Counted from the stretch's first letter, positions 24,186-36,996 are shown. The stretch: 64,000 nt of DNA from Tenrec ecaudatus (GCF_050624435.1 NC_134541.1:101490805-101554804); one strand, 5' to 3'. Notes: generated by a model from the sequence alone, not told the origin. A program made the numbers and translations.

Positions 24186-24547
24186 GCACGTGAAAGCTGA
24201 ACAGTGAATAAGGAAGACCGAAGAAGAATCGACGCATTTGAAGTGAGGTGCAGGTGAAGAATGCTGAAAGTACATGAACAGCTAAAAGGACAGACCGTCT
24301 TGAAAGAAGTAAGGCCAGAGTGTTCCTTAGAGGCAAGGATGCGGAGACTTAGTCTTGCGTACTTTGGACACACTACCAGGAGAGACCAGTCCCTGGGGAA
24401 GGACACCACACTTGGTAAAGAGGAGGAAGGTCCTGGGTGAGATGGATTGCCACAGCGGCTGGTCTAAGGATGGCGTAGGACTGGGCAGTGTGTGATTCTG
24501 TTGCTATGGGTCGGAACTGACGCAATGGCACCTAACAGCAGCAGCAG
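24186..24547 (+). mobile_element. RTE/BovB-like LINE 3' fragment
   Basis: Sense copy next to the previous one. Runs from gaataaggaagaccgaagaa through tactttggacacactacc to ctatgggtcggaactgacgc and an (agc)n tail. The last part is the same sequence as the SINE tail, which suggests the SINE uses this LINE. Confidence 0.65.
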
Positions 24548-24694
24548 CAATAGTCTGGCCGGCACCATTTACTCCAAAAGCATTTCTCCTCTGTACTCTA
24601 GTCATCTTTGTCACTCACCAGGTGACTGAACAGAACCAGGAGTGGGTCCCTCTCTGGACTCGTTCATCCATCTCTTGGTCAACCTTTACCAAAT

Positions 24695-24803
24695 GCCCTC
24701 GGAGGGCCTTAGACGAGGCCCTCTACTCCCGTGAAGAGTTACAGTCTCAGAAACCCACAGGGGCGGGTCTACCCTGTCCTTCAGGGTCACCATGAGTGGA
24801 CCA
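24695..24803 (+). repeat. SINE 3' half
   Basis: tctactcccgtgaagagtta, cagtctcagaaacccacagg, gtccttcagggtcaccatga. Confidence 0.6.
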
Positions 24804-25229
24804 TTTCCGTGTAGTAGCAACAGCCATTTAGAACATGCACGCTCCACACAATGCCACGTACACCGCACCAGGAACATCTGACTCCATGGCAGTTGAGGTT
24901 TTTCATTAACCTAATATCACATTGCCAAATTACTGGAGCTTTCTGGTAAGCCTTGCTATGTGGTAATGTTGAGTCCCAGCAACACCTTCAACTGCTAACT
25001 GAAAGGTTAGAGGTTTAATCAACTTCACCAGGGGCACCTCGGCAGAAAGGCCGAGTGATCTACTCCCGAAAAATCAGCCAATGCAAACCTGATGGAGCAG
25101 TTACATCCTGACACAGATGGGGTCACCAGGAATTAGATCTGTCTCCCTGGAGACCAGCTTTATATCAGCTGCTCCTGGTCCTTTCCATTTCCCTAGACAT
25201 GTTAACATTACCCTGTCAGTGTCCACAAA

Positions 25230-25600
25230 ACTACTGCTGTCAGATCTGACTCATAGCAACGGAATGAGACACCACCTGCTCCTGCACCACCGGCTCATCC
25301 TGGTTACCTGTGAGCTCATTCTCCCAGCCATTGTCAGTCCACTTCAGCGAGCATTTTCCCTGTTGCTGATCCTCTCCCAAGAATGATGCCCTTGAAGTGT
25401 CTCCATCCACACTTCCACCCACTCTGGCTGTACTTCTTCCCCTGTCCTTCTGACAGTCCAGGGCACATTCGAAATTCTTTGCCCACACCTTAATTCAAAA
25501 GCAACAACTTGTCCTCTGTCTGCCTCATTCACTGTCCGGCTTTGGCAAGCATAATGAGGCACCTGGAAAAGCCATCTCAAACATGCCCACAAACTGCCCT
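25230..25600 (-). mobile_element. RTE/BovB-like LINE fragment, antisense
   Basis: Reverse copy: ggctgtacttcttcccctgt, gaaattctttgcccacacc, cattcactgtccggctttgg. Same order of motifs as at 37885-38505. Confidence 0.55.
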
Positions 25601-26195
25601 GCAGGTATCTCCTTTGAGAGTGCTCTGAATATATGGGGGTAGACTGGGGGTAAACTGGCATCTTCACAATATTTACCATTTTTCCCAATGCTTTCTGGGT
25701 AGAAGTCACACACATCTTTTGCTGGATTCTTTCCCAGCTATCAGCTCCCAGTGCTGTGTACACAGCATTGTGTGGAGCATGCACTCTCTAAATGGCTGTT
25801 GCTACTACACAGAAACATTTCTCTGAGCCTGGCTAGCGTCCGTCACTGGCTGTTCTGGCCAAGGACACAACAGGCGGTCTAGGAGAGAGGGGAGAAAAAT
25901 GTCGAACAAAACCCAAATGTCTAAAAAGGACCAGACCTACTGGCATAACAGACACGAGAGGAGTCTCTGAGACCATCACCCTAAGGTGATTTTTTAAACT
26001 GGAACTGAAGCCACTCCCAGGATCACCTTTTAGCCAAATAACAGAAAGGCTTGTTAAATAAACATGACTGCACTCCCTGAAACAGGAAACTACGGCTCTG
26101 CGTGAACTAACGGCCATTTGCGTACTGTCTGGCTGCACACACATCTGTGGGCTGGGCACCCACGTGTCTGAATGTTGGGGTGCCAGTCTCTCATC

Positions 26196-26845
26196 TTTTT
26201 TTTTATTAGTTGAACTTTTATTTTACTTTTTTAAACAATTTATTAGGGACTCATACAACTCTTATCACAGTTCATACATATACATACATCAATTGTATAA
26301 AGCACATCCGTACATTCCCTGCCCCAATCATTCTCAAAGCATTTGCTCTCCACTTAAGCCCTTTGTATCAGGTCCTCTTTTTTCCCCCCCTCCCTCCCCT
26401 TTCCCCCCTCCCTCATGTGCCCTTGGTAATTTATACATCGTTATTTTGTCATATCTTGCCCTATCCGGAGTCTCCCTCCCCCCCCTTCTCTGCTGTCCCT
26501 CTCCCAGGGAAGAGGTCACATGTGGATCCTTGTAATCAGTTCCCCCTTTCCAACCCACTCACCCTCCACTCTCCCAGCATCGCCCCTCACACCCTTGGTC
26601 CTGAAGGTATCATCCACCCTGGATTCCCTGTGCCTCCAGCCCTCATATGTACCAGTGTACAGCCTCTGCCCTATCCAGCCCTGCAAGGTAGAATTCGGAT
26701 CATGCTAGTTGGGGGGGAGGAAGAATCCAGGATCTGGGGGAAAGCTGTGTTCTTCATCAGTACTACCTCGCACCCTAATTAACCCATCTCCTCTCCTAAA
26801 CCCCTCTATGAGGGGATCTCCATTGGGCCAGGCTCTCATCTTGAG
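26196..26845 (-). mobile_element. L1 LINE 3' end, antisense
   Basis: The longest copy of the L1 3' UTR in the window, from the T-rich tail through actcatacaactcttatcac to the pyrimidine-rich tract and beyond. The right boundary is approximate. Confidence 0.7.
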
Positions 26846-27344
26846 GTCAGAACCCACTTCTGCTCTCCTGCTGCACACAGCCTGGAAGCTACCTAGTCTG
26901 TGGTGATGGAGGCCCAGGACCAAACTTCCAACCCTGGTCCCCTCAGCTCCTACAACTCAGCAAGTCTTGTGCTCATGTGGTGTCCAATGTAACCCTGTGG
27001 GGCACAGACGGAAAGGGGGGCACTCGTGCCCTAACCCTGGCTCTGGTGCCCCTGGCCTGCGCCATCCACTCCCTGCTCTTCCCTAGGGCAGCTTAGCAGA
27101 GAAGGCAAGGACGACCAGGCAGGACTTAGTGGCGCACCCCCCTGAGGTGTCCACAGTGGGAGCTGCCAAGCCGGCACATCACACAGCAGCCTCTGGGCCC
27201 GTGTGTCCAGCAGACACAGGTGTTCACACGTCCAAACCACATAGCGTCCTTGTTCATGGAACACATCATAGACATTAAGAGTTGCACGCTTGTATATGGG
27301 ACCAAAACGACACTTACATAAAAGCAAAATGAGAAGGCAGGAAA

Positions 27345-27495
27345 ACTCATTCAAGTTCAACTCACAGCAACCCTACAGAGGGCTTCTGAGGCTATTAATC
27401 TACACGGGAGCAGAAAGCCTCTCCTTTCTCCCAAGGCCAGGCCCCCTGACCTTGCAGTTAGCAGCCCCGTGCAACACCCAGTTCGCCAGAAGGCA
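27345..27495 (-). repeat. tRNA-derived SINE, partial
   Basis: caactcacagcaaccctaca to ccctgaccttgcagttagca. Confidence 0.6.
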
Positions 27496-27937
27496 AGGAG
27501 GGGCAGGGTAACCAGCGGGAAGGAAAAGGGATGGTGAGAGTGTTGAGTACAACCTAGCCCAGGGAGCAGCAGGCTATGAACTAGGGAGCGGGAATCTAAT
27601 TTGCTGTGCAGTTTCACCTCAAACACGAGAAAACATCAACAACAACTGGACTCCTAGATCTATGACGGTAAGACCTGTTCCTTGCTCATCCTTTGGTGCC
27701 CACAAAACCTTTGCACATGATGTGAGGTCGTGTTGTCAGCAGAGACCCACAGTCTGTATTTGCTTTCACATACTTAAAAACATAGACAAAAGATCATATA
27801 CTTTAAAAAATGGATATAAAAGATCACAGCACTTTCAAAGATGTCTTTTCGTTCTACTTTATTTTCTACAGATAGTACATTAAATAAAGAAGAGCTAAAT
27901 AAATTCACCACAAGCTATACTTTTAAATTGTGTTGTG

Positions 27938-28099
27938 TTCCTTGGGACCCTCAAGGCCTGAGCAGAACTGCCCCACGAGGCTTCTGGGGCTGTCATCTGG
28001 ACACAAGCACCTGCCTCATCTTTCCCCCGTGGATTGGGCGGTGGGTTCACACTGCCAACCAGTAGTCAAGCATGTTAACCATGGCACCACAGGGGCTCC
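27938..28099 (-). repeat. tRNA-derived SINE, diverged
   Basis: ggcctgagcagaactgcccc to ggcaccacaggggctcc. Confidence 0.6.
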
Positions 28100-28583
28100 T
28101 ACTGCTATACCGCAGAGCACACTTCTAGATCTAGATCTAGTTCCACACCCAAGTAGGTGGGCTTCTCTCTTTGTCCGTGACAATTGTTTGTAAACCTCTG
28201 TCCCGAACAGGCCCTGAGAAGAAGCCCGGCAGTGACCCTCAGGCTAAGACTATCTGTGACATCACCTGTGGACTCAGTGACATTTTCTCCCCAGGCTGTG
28301 GCCTCTGATCCTCCCCCTCTCCTCCCTTTCTTCTTTCTCCTCTCCCAAGCCTGGTGGCTTACTATCACCAGACTCTGCTTCCATGGCGGCAACTCCCTGG
28401 TCCTGGGGAAACCCCAGGCAGTCTGATTTCCCACCCTACCCAGACAGCCATCTGACTAGAGAAAACATAAACAATGAAGCAAGTTGAGCTTTTATGACTG
28501 CCAGCCAAGCAAAAACAAACAAACAAAAACCAAATGGATAAACTAAGTCTTGAAAATACTCACTGGATCTGAACTTCCCACAA

Positions 28584-28786
28584 GAAATCCTGGTGGTGTA
28601 GTGGTTTCAGGTTGGGGCACTAACCACAAGGTCAAGAATTCAAAACCAGCCGCTTCTTGGGAGAAAGCCAGGCTTTCTCCTGCAAACAATTACCGTTTTG
28701 GAAACCCACAGGGGCATTTCTACCCTGTCCTATAGGGTCAAGATGAGTTGGCATTGACTCAATGGCAGTGAGTTTGGTTTTTGGTG
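28584..28786 (+). repeat. tRNA-derived SINE, full length
   Basis: aaatcctggtggtgtagtgg (A-box side), aactactaaccacaag-like spacer, tcaaaaccagccgcttcttg, then cctgtcctatagggtcaaga and tcaatggcagtgagtttggt. One of the best-preserved copies and a useful reference for the family. Confidence 0.75.
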
Positions 28787-29871
28787 TAACTCCCTATAAC
28801 TGTCACATAAGCCACTCATTAACAAGAATCCCCACTGGGGTCACTCAAGGGCAAGGGGTGGATGGGTCGGGTAAACTGCAGGAGAGTCCCAGTCTGGAGA
28901 GTGGTGCCTGGGCAAATTCCACCCTGGCAGAGGAGCTGGTTTCCACGACGACAGTGCAGCCAGCGCCCTGGGGGCTCATCACCTAGGCCACAAGCAGATC
29001 CCCACAGACCCTGCCTTCTCAGGAGAGCACCCATTTCACAGTGAAACTACCACGGACAAAGAGCCCCCACGCTGCAGCAAACACGTTGGTTTCAGGTGAC
29101 GTTCAAGCTTGTCTGAAGGTCCGAATCGAGTTTCAGGACTCATATGTGAGCACGTGCCTTAGGGTGCTCTTGTCTGAGGATCCTGATACTTATCAACACG
29201 AGAGGAGTGGGGGAGGTGGACAGTGCAGGGGTGGGAGCCAGTACTAGCTGAGCCTGCTCGCTCCCAGGTGTCCCTGTGCAGTCCCACCCTGAACCTTCTG
29301 GCCCAGGAACAAGTTCCAGTGGGCTCAGACCAGAGCTTAGAGAAGGGTATTCACTGGAGGTGCTTCTGCTGATGAACCACCCCAAAAAACCTGGGCCTGA
29401 GGGCCCTGGAGGTGGCAGGCACAGAAAGGGGTGGGAGGCAGGCCTTCAACCCACATCTCGGCCCCCTCAGCCAACAAACAGTGAAGGAGAGGGTGGTGAC
29501 CCAGAACAAGCCTCTTCTGTTCATGGCCTTGCTGACGGCTTACCATGTGCTCGAATTGGAGGTGATGGACAAACACACACACAGCAAACAACCAATGAGG
29601 TTCTCAATGGTGAAGAGGGCACTGAAAATCACAGGGAACAGTGGCTTGGCCGGCTGTGGAAAGGGTCACCGTGGAAGATTCTGGGCCCTGCTGTTGGGCT
29701 CTGGCAGTGCTTCCCAGGCGGCTCACCCTGCATCTGAATCCCTCTGGGATGCTGGCTGTGAAAGCCTACCCTCGCACCCCCACCCCCTCAGCATCTGGTA
29801 CAAGGAGCCTGAGCAGGGGGGCTGAAGCTATGCATGGGGCTGCACCTCAGACCGCTTGGGTGCTGTCCTAT

Positions 29872-30012
29872 CAGTGTGACCCATGGTGACCCTGGCTTGC
29901 TGAGCAGAGCTGCCCACCAGGCTTTCCTGGCAGCAAGTTGCCAGGTGCAGCTGGGTGGGGTCAAACTCCCAACTGTGAGGGCACTGAGTGCGAGCACTTT
30001 GTGCCACCCTGG
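29872..30012 (-). repeat. SINE-like fragment, diverged
   Basis: gagcagagctgcccaccagg to ggtcaaactcccaactgtga and tttgtgccaccctgg. Confidence 0.45.
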
Positions 30013-30502
30013 GATCAGTTACTGATCTAGAAGTTTCCAGCCACTACCTTGGCACATCTGAGGGGCAAAGTGTCTGGTGTGGCTGGGCCCAGTGACCAAG
30101 GGAGGTCCAGGTGTCCGTGCTATGGGCAGTCCACAGAGAGCTTGAAGCAGAAGCTAAATGGACCAGAGCATCTGGCTCGGGCTGTAGGGAAGAGGGCAGG
30201 GAGTCGTTAGGCCGCTGCTGTCACCTGGCTTGGCTGCTGGCCCCAGTGACAGGCTGTCCCTGTACTTGGCTCACCAGGGCTTCCAACAGGCGGGGAGGGT
30301 GCTTTTTACCAGCCCTGATGGTTTAGTTTTCTTGGGGTTTATTGTGGTTGACAAGGCTGGCTTCTTTCCCAGGATCTACCACCCCTGTCCCACGGACATT
30401 CAGATGGGGCTGACCCCGCCCCAGCTGGGGACAATCAGGCATCATGGGGGTTGCAGCTATCTGTCTGTGCTGAGGCATGCATGGGGACCCCAGGGACAGG
30501 CA

Positions 30503-30616
30503 GGGCTATTCCTTAGGGTTTTCTTGGTTTTTCTTCTGAAGAGAGGCTGGCTGGGTTTGAACTGCTGGCCTTAAGTCAGCAGTAGATCACAAACCACGGA
30601 CGCCACCCGGGCTTCA
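30503..30616 (-). repeat. SINE 5' part, antisense
   Basis: gggtttgaactgctggcctt to ggacgccacccgggcttc. Confidence 0.5.
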
Positions 30617-31926
30617 TGCAGATGTAGCCATAAAAAAAGGCATCTTGTTGGCAAAGGGCACACACAGAGGAAGACCGCTTATGGGGACAATGAGAATCAG
30701 TCAGTTCCCCCATCAATCCATACCTGAAGCCTTATCACTTACAGATTTTCCTATAGCACGAGCCAGAAAATCCCCTTACCTAGGCCAGTGCTAGTTGTCT
30801 TAGGCACTCAATTGTTTGTGCCCCAAGCATCTCAATGGGAGCAGTAAACAAAACACCAGACAAAAATCATAAAACCACGAAGTCAAAGGATAAGGAAAGT
30901 CCAGACCAAGGAGAACAATTCTGCCAGAAAATCAAGATGAGGACTCCCACGGTGAATCCAACACTCGGTTCTGAGCTTTCTGAGGCCAAGGTGGTGAGAG
31001 AAGTCTCTGACGACAGCCCCCCTGCTCCCTTCCGTCGGGTGAGAGGAAGAAGAGAGACTGAGAAAGAGGTGGGGTGGGGAGGGGCTCAGGCATGTGGACA
31101 GAGCTTTATCTGAAACACATAATGGCCAATGTCCAGGCAGGGTCTTCGAGCAATCCCAGAGAAAAACCCAAATCAAACGGTTGGGTTGGGGTCCTAAGGC
31201 CCGGCCAAGGAGCCCCAAGCAGCTTCCTGGGTTCTGACCAATGTTGGGATAAAGCTGCCAGAGCCCACAGGACTCAAAGGCGGTCCACTCTTTAGCAAGG
31301 AGAAAACGGGGCATATACACGTGCATTGTGTGGGTTGCTGAGGCCAAGAAAAGTCAGAGTCAACAGCAGCACCTCTCATTGTCTACAACCAGCAAGGTGA
31401 TCTTTGCAGAATTGGAATTTTAAGGATTCAGTTAGGCATTTGGGTGGGAGGAATGGGGAAGGTGAGCTCAGTTGGATGAGCTGAGGAGACTCAGGCAGGT
31501 GAGCTGGTGAGGGGACGACAGTAGCATGAAATGTGTGAGAAGGCAACTGGACGATAGTAGGCTATACCTTAACTCGCCACTAGGTGGCGTCCTCCAATCA
31601 CACCGCTCAAGTTTAAAACCTTTCATGGCTCTTGGCTGTTTCCAGCCTAAGTTCAGAATCCTTATTTGCAAGGTCCAGTGCAAGGTCCACCTGGCCCCTC
31701 CTGCCTACTCGCTCCACTTCCAGTCCCATGGTCCCTTGGCCCATGCACACCCCTTACTGCCTTGGATCCTACTCTATCCCTGGGCCCTGTTTTCTCTAAT
31801 GCTCTCTCCTCCCTCCAACCTGGTTCCTGGATGCCTATCCCCCACCCCCACCCCACTGCCTATAACTCACCCAGCAGGTCTCCAACTCCCCAGTTGTCTG
31901 CCTACTGAGGCCATTCTTGACACCCT

Positions 31927-32098
31927 AAAACCAAACACCAAACCCACAGCCAGCAAGTTGATTCACCTCCCAGGAACCCTAGAAGGCTCCGGAGGCTGTG
32001 AATCTTTCCAGGAGTCGGAAGCCTTGTCTCTCTCCCACAGAGTGGCTGATGAGCTAGAACTGCTGACCCAAGCATCTGACCCCTTGCCTGGGTGCTCC
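31927..32098 (-). repeat. tRNA-derived SINE
   Basis: ccaaacaccaaacccacagc to gctagaactgctgacccaag and gcctgggtgctcc. Confidence 0.6.
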
Positions 32099-32246
32099 CT
32101 AACCAGATGGGGCCTGGAATTATAACAGAGACTGGTGCCTGGGGTCATTATAGGTGAAATACATGAAAAAGAAATGCATCTGCCAATATTGTACCCTGAG
32201 CTCTAAAGATATCGAGCCCAAAATCAACTATATCAAGAGTAGTGAG

Positions 32247-32400
32247 CTTTTGAAGTCCTGGGTGGTACAAACAGTTATGGTTGGCCACTCCAAAGGCCAG
32301 GGATCCAAATCCACTCAAAGGCACCTTGGAAGAAAGGCCTGACAACCTACTTCTGAAAAGCCACTGCCTTGGGAAACCCATTGGACCCACTTCCGCTCTG
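32247..32400 (+). repeat. Older AfroSINE variant
   Basis: gaagtcctgggtggtacaaa, ggcaccttggaagaaaggcc, tgacaacctacttctgaaaa. Confidence 0.5.
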
Positions 32401-32446
32401 TGAGCACCTGGGTTTGGTCTGAAGGAATATTTACTTGCTCAGTATC

Positions 32447-32945
32447 CAGTTCTCACCTTCTTTGGGTAATAACCTGTGGAAGTTACATAATCTGTCAACA
32501 TGCAAAGGGGTGGAGTCTAGTCTGTCAATCAAGTTGCAGTTTGGTGACCTTATTTGGGGGGGGGGGGCACAGAGATAAATAGTTCACTCCCTGAAAGACA
32601 TTCCTGTTGACAAGACACATGGAGCTAGGCTAGAGCCCTGGAGCTGGAAGAGCCACATAGAGACCCCTGCCAACGCTGAGATGCTTCCACTTCCATTGCC
32701 ACTGGATCCACAAGACTTTCCACCCACTGGCCTGTGATCTTCCTGCTGGACGTCATTGAATGTGTTTCGTGAGAGGAATTTATGAATTGGTACCAGCCAC
32801 ATAGGCTAACATTGGACTTATGGACTTGATCTACACTGGGCTGCATGTTTTCTCAATATACAATTGCTTTTTTCATATAAAGCTCTTTCTTATACACCTA
32901 TGAGTATCTATGAATTCGTTTCTCTAGTCAACCCGGATTAACACA
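32447..32945. repeat. Unclassified LTR-like interspersed repeat, copy B
   Basis: Same landmarks as copy A. It extends further at its left end (taacctgtggaagttacata, gtcaacatgcaaaggggtgg). It carries a poly-G run at 32556-32567. Its right end is ctagtcaacccggattaacaca. Confidence 0.55.
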
Positions 32946-33560
32946 TAACCCCAGATTTTCTGGGGAGAACCCGGCCTCTTTCCTGGTCTCTTCTCTACCA
33001 GCTGTGTGTGGATGATTATACCCCCTGGGACTCCAGGTAAGGGGTGCAAGTCAGAGTTAGCTTGTTCAGGTTCTTCACCCTCTGGCCTCAGTGACGAGCT
33101 CCACAAATGAGCGGGGGACCTGAGAGTAGGGCGCCATGCTGGCCTTCTGCTGGCTTTCCCAGGGACTGCTAAACTGATGCTAGACCAACCCGGAGCCAAC
33201 ATCAAAATGACATCAACAGGCAGCAGAACGGAGAGACAGGAAGAGGGAGCCTCCGTCTGGAGGCTGGCCTTCCAGCTACTGCTCAGCCAGGATGGACCAG
33301 TCGATGACGGGAACCAATCAAGTCCATCTGGGCGGGGTGGGGGGGATAGACAACGTAAGTGTGAGCAGGGGGCCTGCCACGTACAAGCAAGAGTCTTGGC
33401 ACACCCACAAAGAGAACCAGAGTGAAGGCAACAACATAACAAAAATGTTGTATCCATTTGGACTGGCAGTTCCGGTGGCATGCAGACTGCTCCATCAGTG
33501 GTTGGCGTGTGTCAATGAATGTCATGGCTTTGCCATTAGATGAGGCAATAAACACCCAGG

Positions 33561-33768
33561 TTTGTTGTTAGATGCCACTGAGTCTGTTCCGACTCAGCGA
33601 CCCTACCTACGCACAACAGAGAGAAGCACTGCCTGGTCCTGCGCTGTTCTCATAGTTCTTAGGTTCGAGTCCACTGTCGCAGTCACTGGGTCTACCTGAC
33701 TATCTTTTCTTTTTCGCTGCCTGTCTGCTTTACCAAGCATGATGTCCTTCTCCAGGGTCAATGACGCA
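33561..33768 (-). mobile_element. RTE/BovB-like LINE 3' end, antisense
   Basis: Starts tttgttgttagatgccactg, then gttccgactcagcgacccta and on to accaagcatgatgtccttct. About 200 bp. Confidence 0.65.
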
Positions 33769-34204
33769 GAGCAAATACCCACTCCACTGCTTTAATCTGC
33801 CCCAACTAACGACATCACCACCTCAATTCAGTGACAAAGCCAGAAAGTACAGTTTTCCATCATCCAACCTAGAGAAGACCAGATAAGACTCACAAAGATT
33901 CCCTCGTCGTTCCTTCCAGGAAGTTGGGGATGTGACCAAAACTGCTGTAGTGAAAAAGGGCTTCCAATTTGTACTATCGTCTCAATTCTACAAATCTCAA
34001 ATAGCTGAAAAATAAAGTCTACAGAGAAATAGAAATGGTTCCCAGATGCGCTACCAGCATACAAAAAAACATTATTATTTTACATCATAATAAGATCAAT
34101 TATAGCTTATTTTAAATATCTTGATCTCTCCTCTCTATCCACATTGGCATTTATCTCTGCAAGAGTGGGCTAGGCCCTGTCATTTATCACTGCCTGTCAT
34201 GTGC

Positions 34205-34288
34205 CATGGAGTCAACACTGACTCTTAGCAACCTCATGACAAACTACAAGTGCCTCACAGGGTTTTCTAGTCTGTAATCTTTACAGGA
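34205..34288 (-). repeat. SINE 3' fragment, antisense
   Basis: catggagtcaacactgactc to ctgtaatctttacagg, meeting the next SINE head to tail. Confidence 0.5.
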
Positions 34289-34478
34289 TGAACCCTGGGG
34301 GCGTAGTGGTTACACACAGGCCAGCAGTTCGAAACCACCAGCTACTTCACGGGAGAGAGAGGTTTTCTACTCCAGTGAAGTTACACTTACCAAAAATGAC
34401 AGGAGCAATTCTCCCCTGTCCTATGGGGCCCCTATAAGTAAGTCAGAATCGAGCATGGCAGTGAGTTCAGTTTCTGGC
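34289..34478 (+). repeat. tRNA-derived SINE, full length
   Basis: aaccctgggggcgtagtggt, cagcagttcgaaaccaccag, cctgtcctatggggccccta, gcatggcagtgagttcagtt. Confidence 0.7.
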
Positions 34479-35804
34479 TCATCTTTATTGGAGCAAACAG
34501 CCAAGACTTGCTTGCAGACCTTTCTGTGAGCAGGTGAGCACTTGGTAGGGGAACCAGTGTGTCTTGGTTGGCCCAGCATTCTCCCAGTTTTAACCCTGCA
34601 AGTCTCATGCTCCGTGACACCCTTCAGGCCCAGTGTCCCAAGAGCGCTGCTTACTCCACGTGATAAAACCTGGTTCCTACCATCTACCGAGACGCCCACG
34701 AAACCCAGGGTCCGAGTCACAATGTGTCCTCATGGTCCATATGGTAACCCCTACTGGCCTGGAAGACTTGGTTCTGTTACCACCTCCTTCAGAAGTTTCC
34801 AAGCCCTGGGCCTCCGGTGATCCCAGCCCAGGTCACAGGACACAGTCCCTGTCTCCAGGCCCAGCTTCCCTGCCAGCAGCAGACCAGCTCCCTAGGGAAG
34901 GAGCCAGATGCTCAGTCCCAGAGCCACACAGAGAGTACCCCAAACCTTGCAATGGGCACTCGGCTAGTGTGGGGCACTCTTTCCTGAGCCAGCCGGGGCC
35001 TGCTGAGCCTGCCTCTCACACACAGAAGGCCCACGGATTAAGCGGATCTGCCTGATGCAGAGTAAGCAGCTCGAGTTTCCAATAAAGACCTGTGTCCAGG
35101 GTTCCCTGAGGAACCCGAGAGCCTTTCCCAGTCCCGAGCAGGCAGTGCGGCTCAGCTGAGTGGGGAGACTCCTGAACTGACTTACAGGGAATTTCACTGA
35201 GAAGCCCAGTGCAGGGGGCACACTCTGGGGTCAGGCAGCTTCGGTTCCAACCCTGGCTCTGTCACTTTTCAGCCGTTGTTCCCCTGGACCAGCAACTTAA
35301 GCTCTTTGAGCCTGATCGTTTCCACCACTAGAAGACAGACACAAAAGGAGTCCCTGCAGCTCTCAGGCTGGTGAGGAGGAAGGTCTCAGTGCGTACCTGA
35401 CCAGGAAGAACACCTTGAATAAACTGAATAAATGAAGAGGGCTAGAGACAGGCCGGACTGGGTGTGAGCCTGAGGGAGGTGGCTCCGTGGAGCCACCTGC
35501 CCCTTCCCAGCCATAGCCACCCACTCCATGAATTCCTGAAATCCTTCAGCCTCTCCCTTTCCAGGCCAGCTGCCCTAAAGTAAGATGCCTGATGCCCTAG
35601 CCACCCCTGGCTGGGCATCTCTCTGTGACTTCTCTCAACACTCTGAAATCATTCCTCACCACACAATGCGTCCCCCTGCCCCCCTGCTTTTTAAGACCCA
35701 CAGACCTTAATGCCAGCTCCATGCTAGAGAGGGTACAGCTCAGAATCGCTGCCTCCCCCACACCCACCATGAGAAGTCCTCCTCCAATTCTCCTTGTCCC
35801 ATCC

Positions 35805-35890
35805 GTCCCCCTACTCCCCACCTTCTTCCTATTGTCGTCCCCCTACTCCCCATCTTCTTCCTATTATCGGCCCTCTACTCCTCTCCCTTC
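35805..35890. repeat. 32-bp tandem repeat, about 2.6 copies
   Basis: gtccccctactccccaccttcttcctatt repeats at 35805 and 35837 with period 32 and continues degenerately at 35869. The unit is pyrimidine-rich. Confidence 0.7.
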
Positions 35891-36572
35891 TCATTTTTAA
35901 CCCTGGGTGCTCCCTCTTCGGGACACCAACCTCTCTCTTACCTAACCCAAGGCTGGTCTGCCCCCTCTGCCATTCACTCCCCCTCCCCCTCCACACACAT
36001 CACATTTGCCTCCCCAAAGGTCTCTGTAGTCCTTCACAGCCCTCCTCCCAAGTCCTTGGCGTGTGTCTTCTTGCTCTTTCTTTCTCCCTAATTCACTCAT
36101 TCATCCACGTACTCATTCTTTAAAACTTCACTGAGGTCCTCCTTGACTGGATGCTACAAACACAGCTGGGAGGACGTGAAAACAAGCAGGCTCGCTGCAA
36201 ATAATAGACATGCAATGAAGAAAACTAGGAGAGGGGTCTGACAGAAGGGGGCTGCGGTGGGTGCACTCTAGGGAGGATGGTCTGGGAAGGGCTTGCCAAG
36301 CTGATAAACACAGCTAACCCTGCCGGTCACCTACCACGAAAAGCCCAGGCTAATCTCTTGCTACATGCGGCATCACAGAATCCTTCTACAAGGCTCACGA
36401 TGCCCATTCCCAAAGAGCGTATCAGTGGCACCAAGAGGTGATGCAATGCCCAAGGTCGCACAGTCACAGCATGATTGAAAAGCCAAGTCTCTGAGCATTC
36501 CTGAACCCAAGAACCTCACTGCCAACAACTCCTTTCCACAGAAAATTGTTCTCTTTGTTTTTAAACTCTTGT

Positions 36573-36770
36573 CACTCTGGTGACTTAGCGGCTATGTGTT
36601 GGGCTACTGACTGCAAGGTCAGTAGTTCGAAACCACCAGAGGCTCCAAGGAATTAGACTGTGCTTTCTTCTCCCGCCAAGAGTGACAGTCCCAGAAACCC
36701 ACAGGGGCAGTTCTACCCTGTCCGATAGAGTCTATGAGTTGGCAGCGACTCAATGGCAGGAAGTGAGTTT
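36573..36770 (+). repeat. tRNA-derived SINE, full length
   Basis: gtcactctggtgacttagcg, gtagttcgaaaccaccagag, cagaaacccacaggggcagt, actcaatggcaggaagtgag. About 550 bp upstream of the CLEC16A ATG side, inside intron 1. Confidence 0.7.
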
Positions 36771-36996
36771 TGCAAGCCCTCGGAGCTTTGGGTTAGGGTT
36801 TGCCGCACCTCAACACCCCACCCCTCCCCACGAAGCTAGGGCTGTCTCTATGTCCATTTTACAAATGAGGTAACTGAGGCCTGCAGTCACACACAAATAT
36901 CCCAACTCAGTGTTGTCCCAAACCAAGACTCTGGGCCTTTGACCCGGACGCCCATTGTCCCCGTCCAGCACGGAGTCCGCGTCGCAGACTGAAAGC

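Noticed and set aside
28584-28786. tRNA gene signal (A and B boxes)
   Set aside because: Head of the tRNA-derived SINE. No cloverleaf can be formed, and the same sequence recurs dozens of times.
31526-32125. 199-codon plus-strand open frame
   Set aside because: The second half is an antisense SINE, and the first half has biased Pro/Ser composition without homology.
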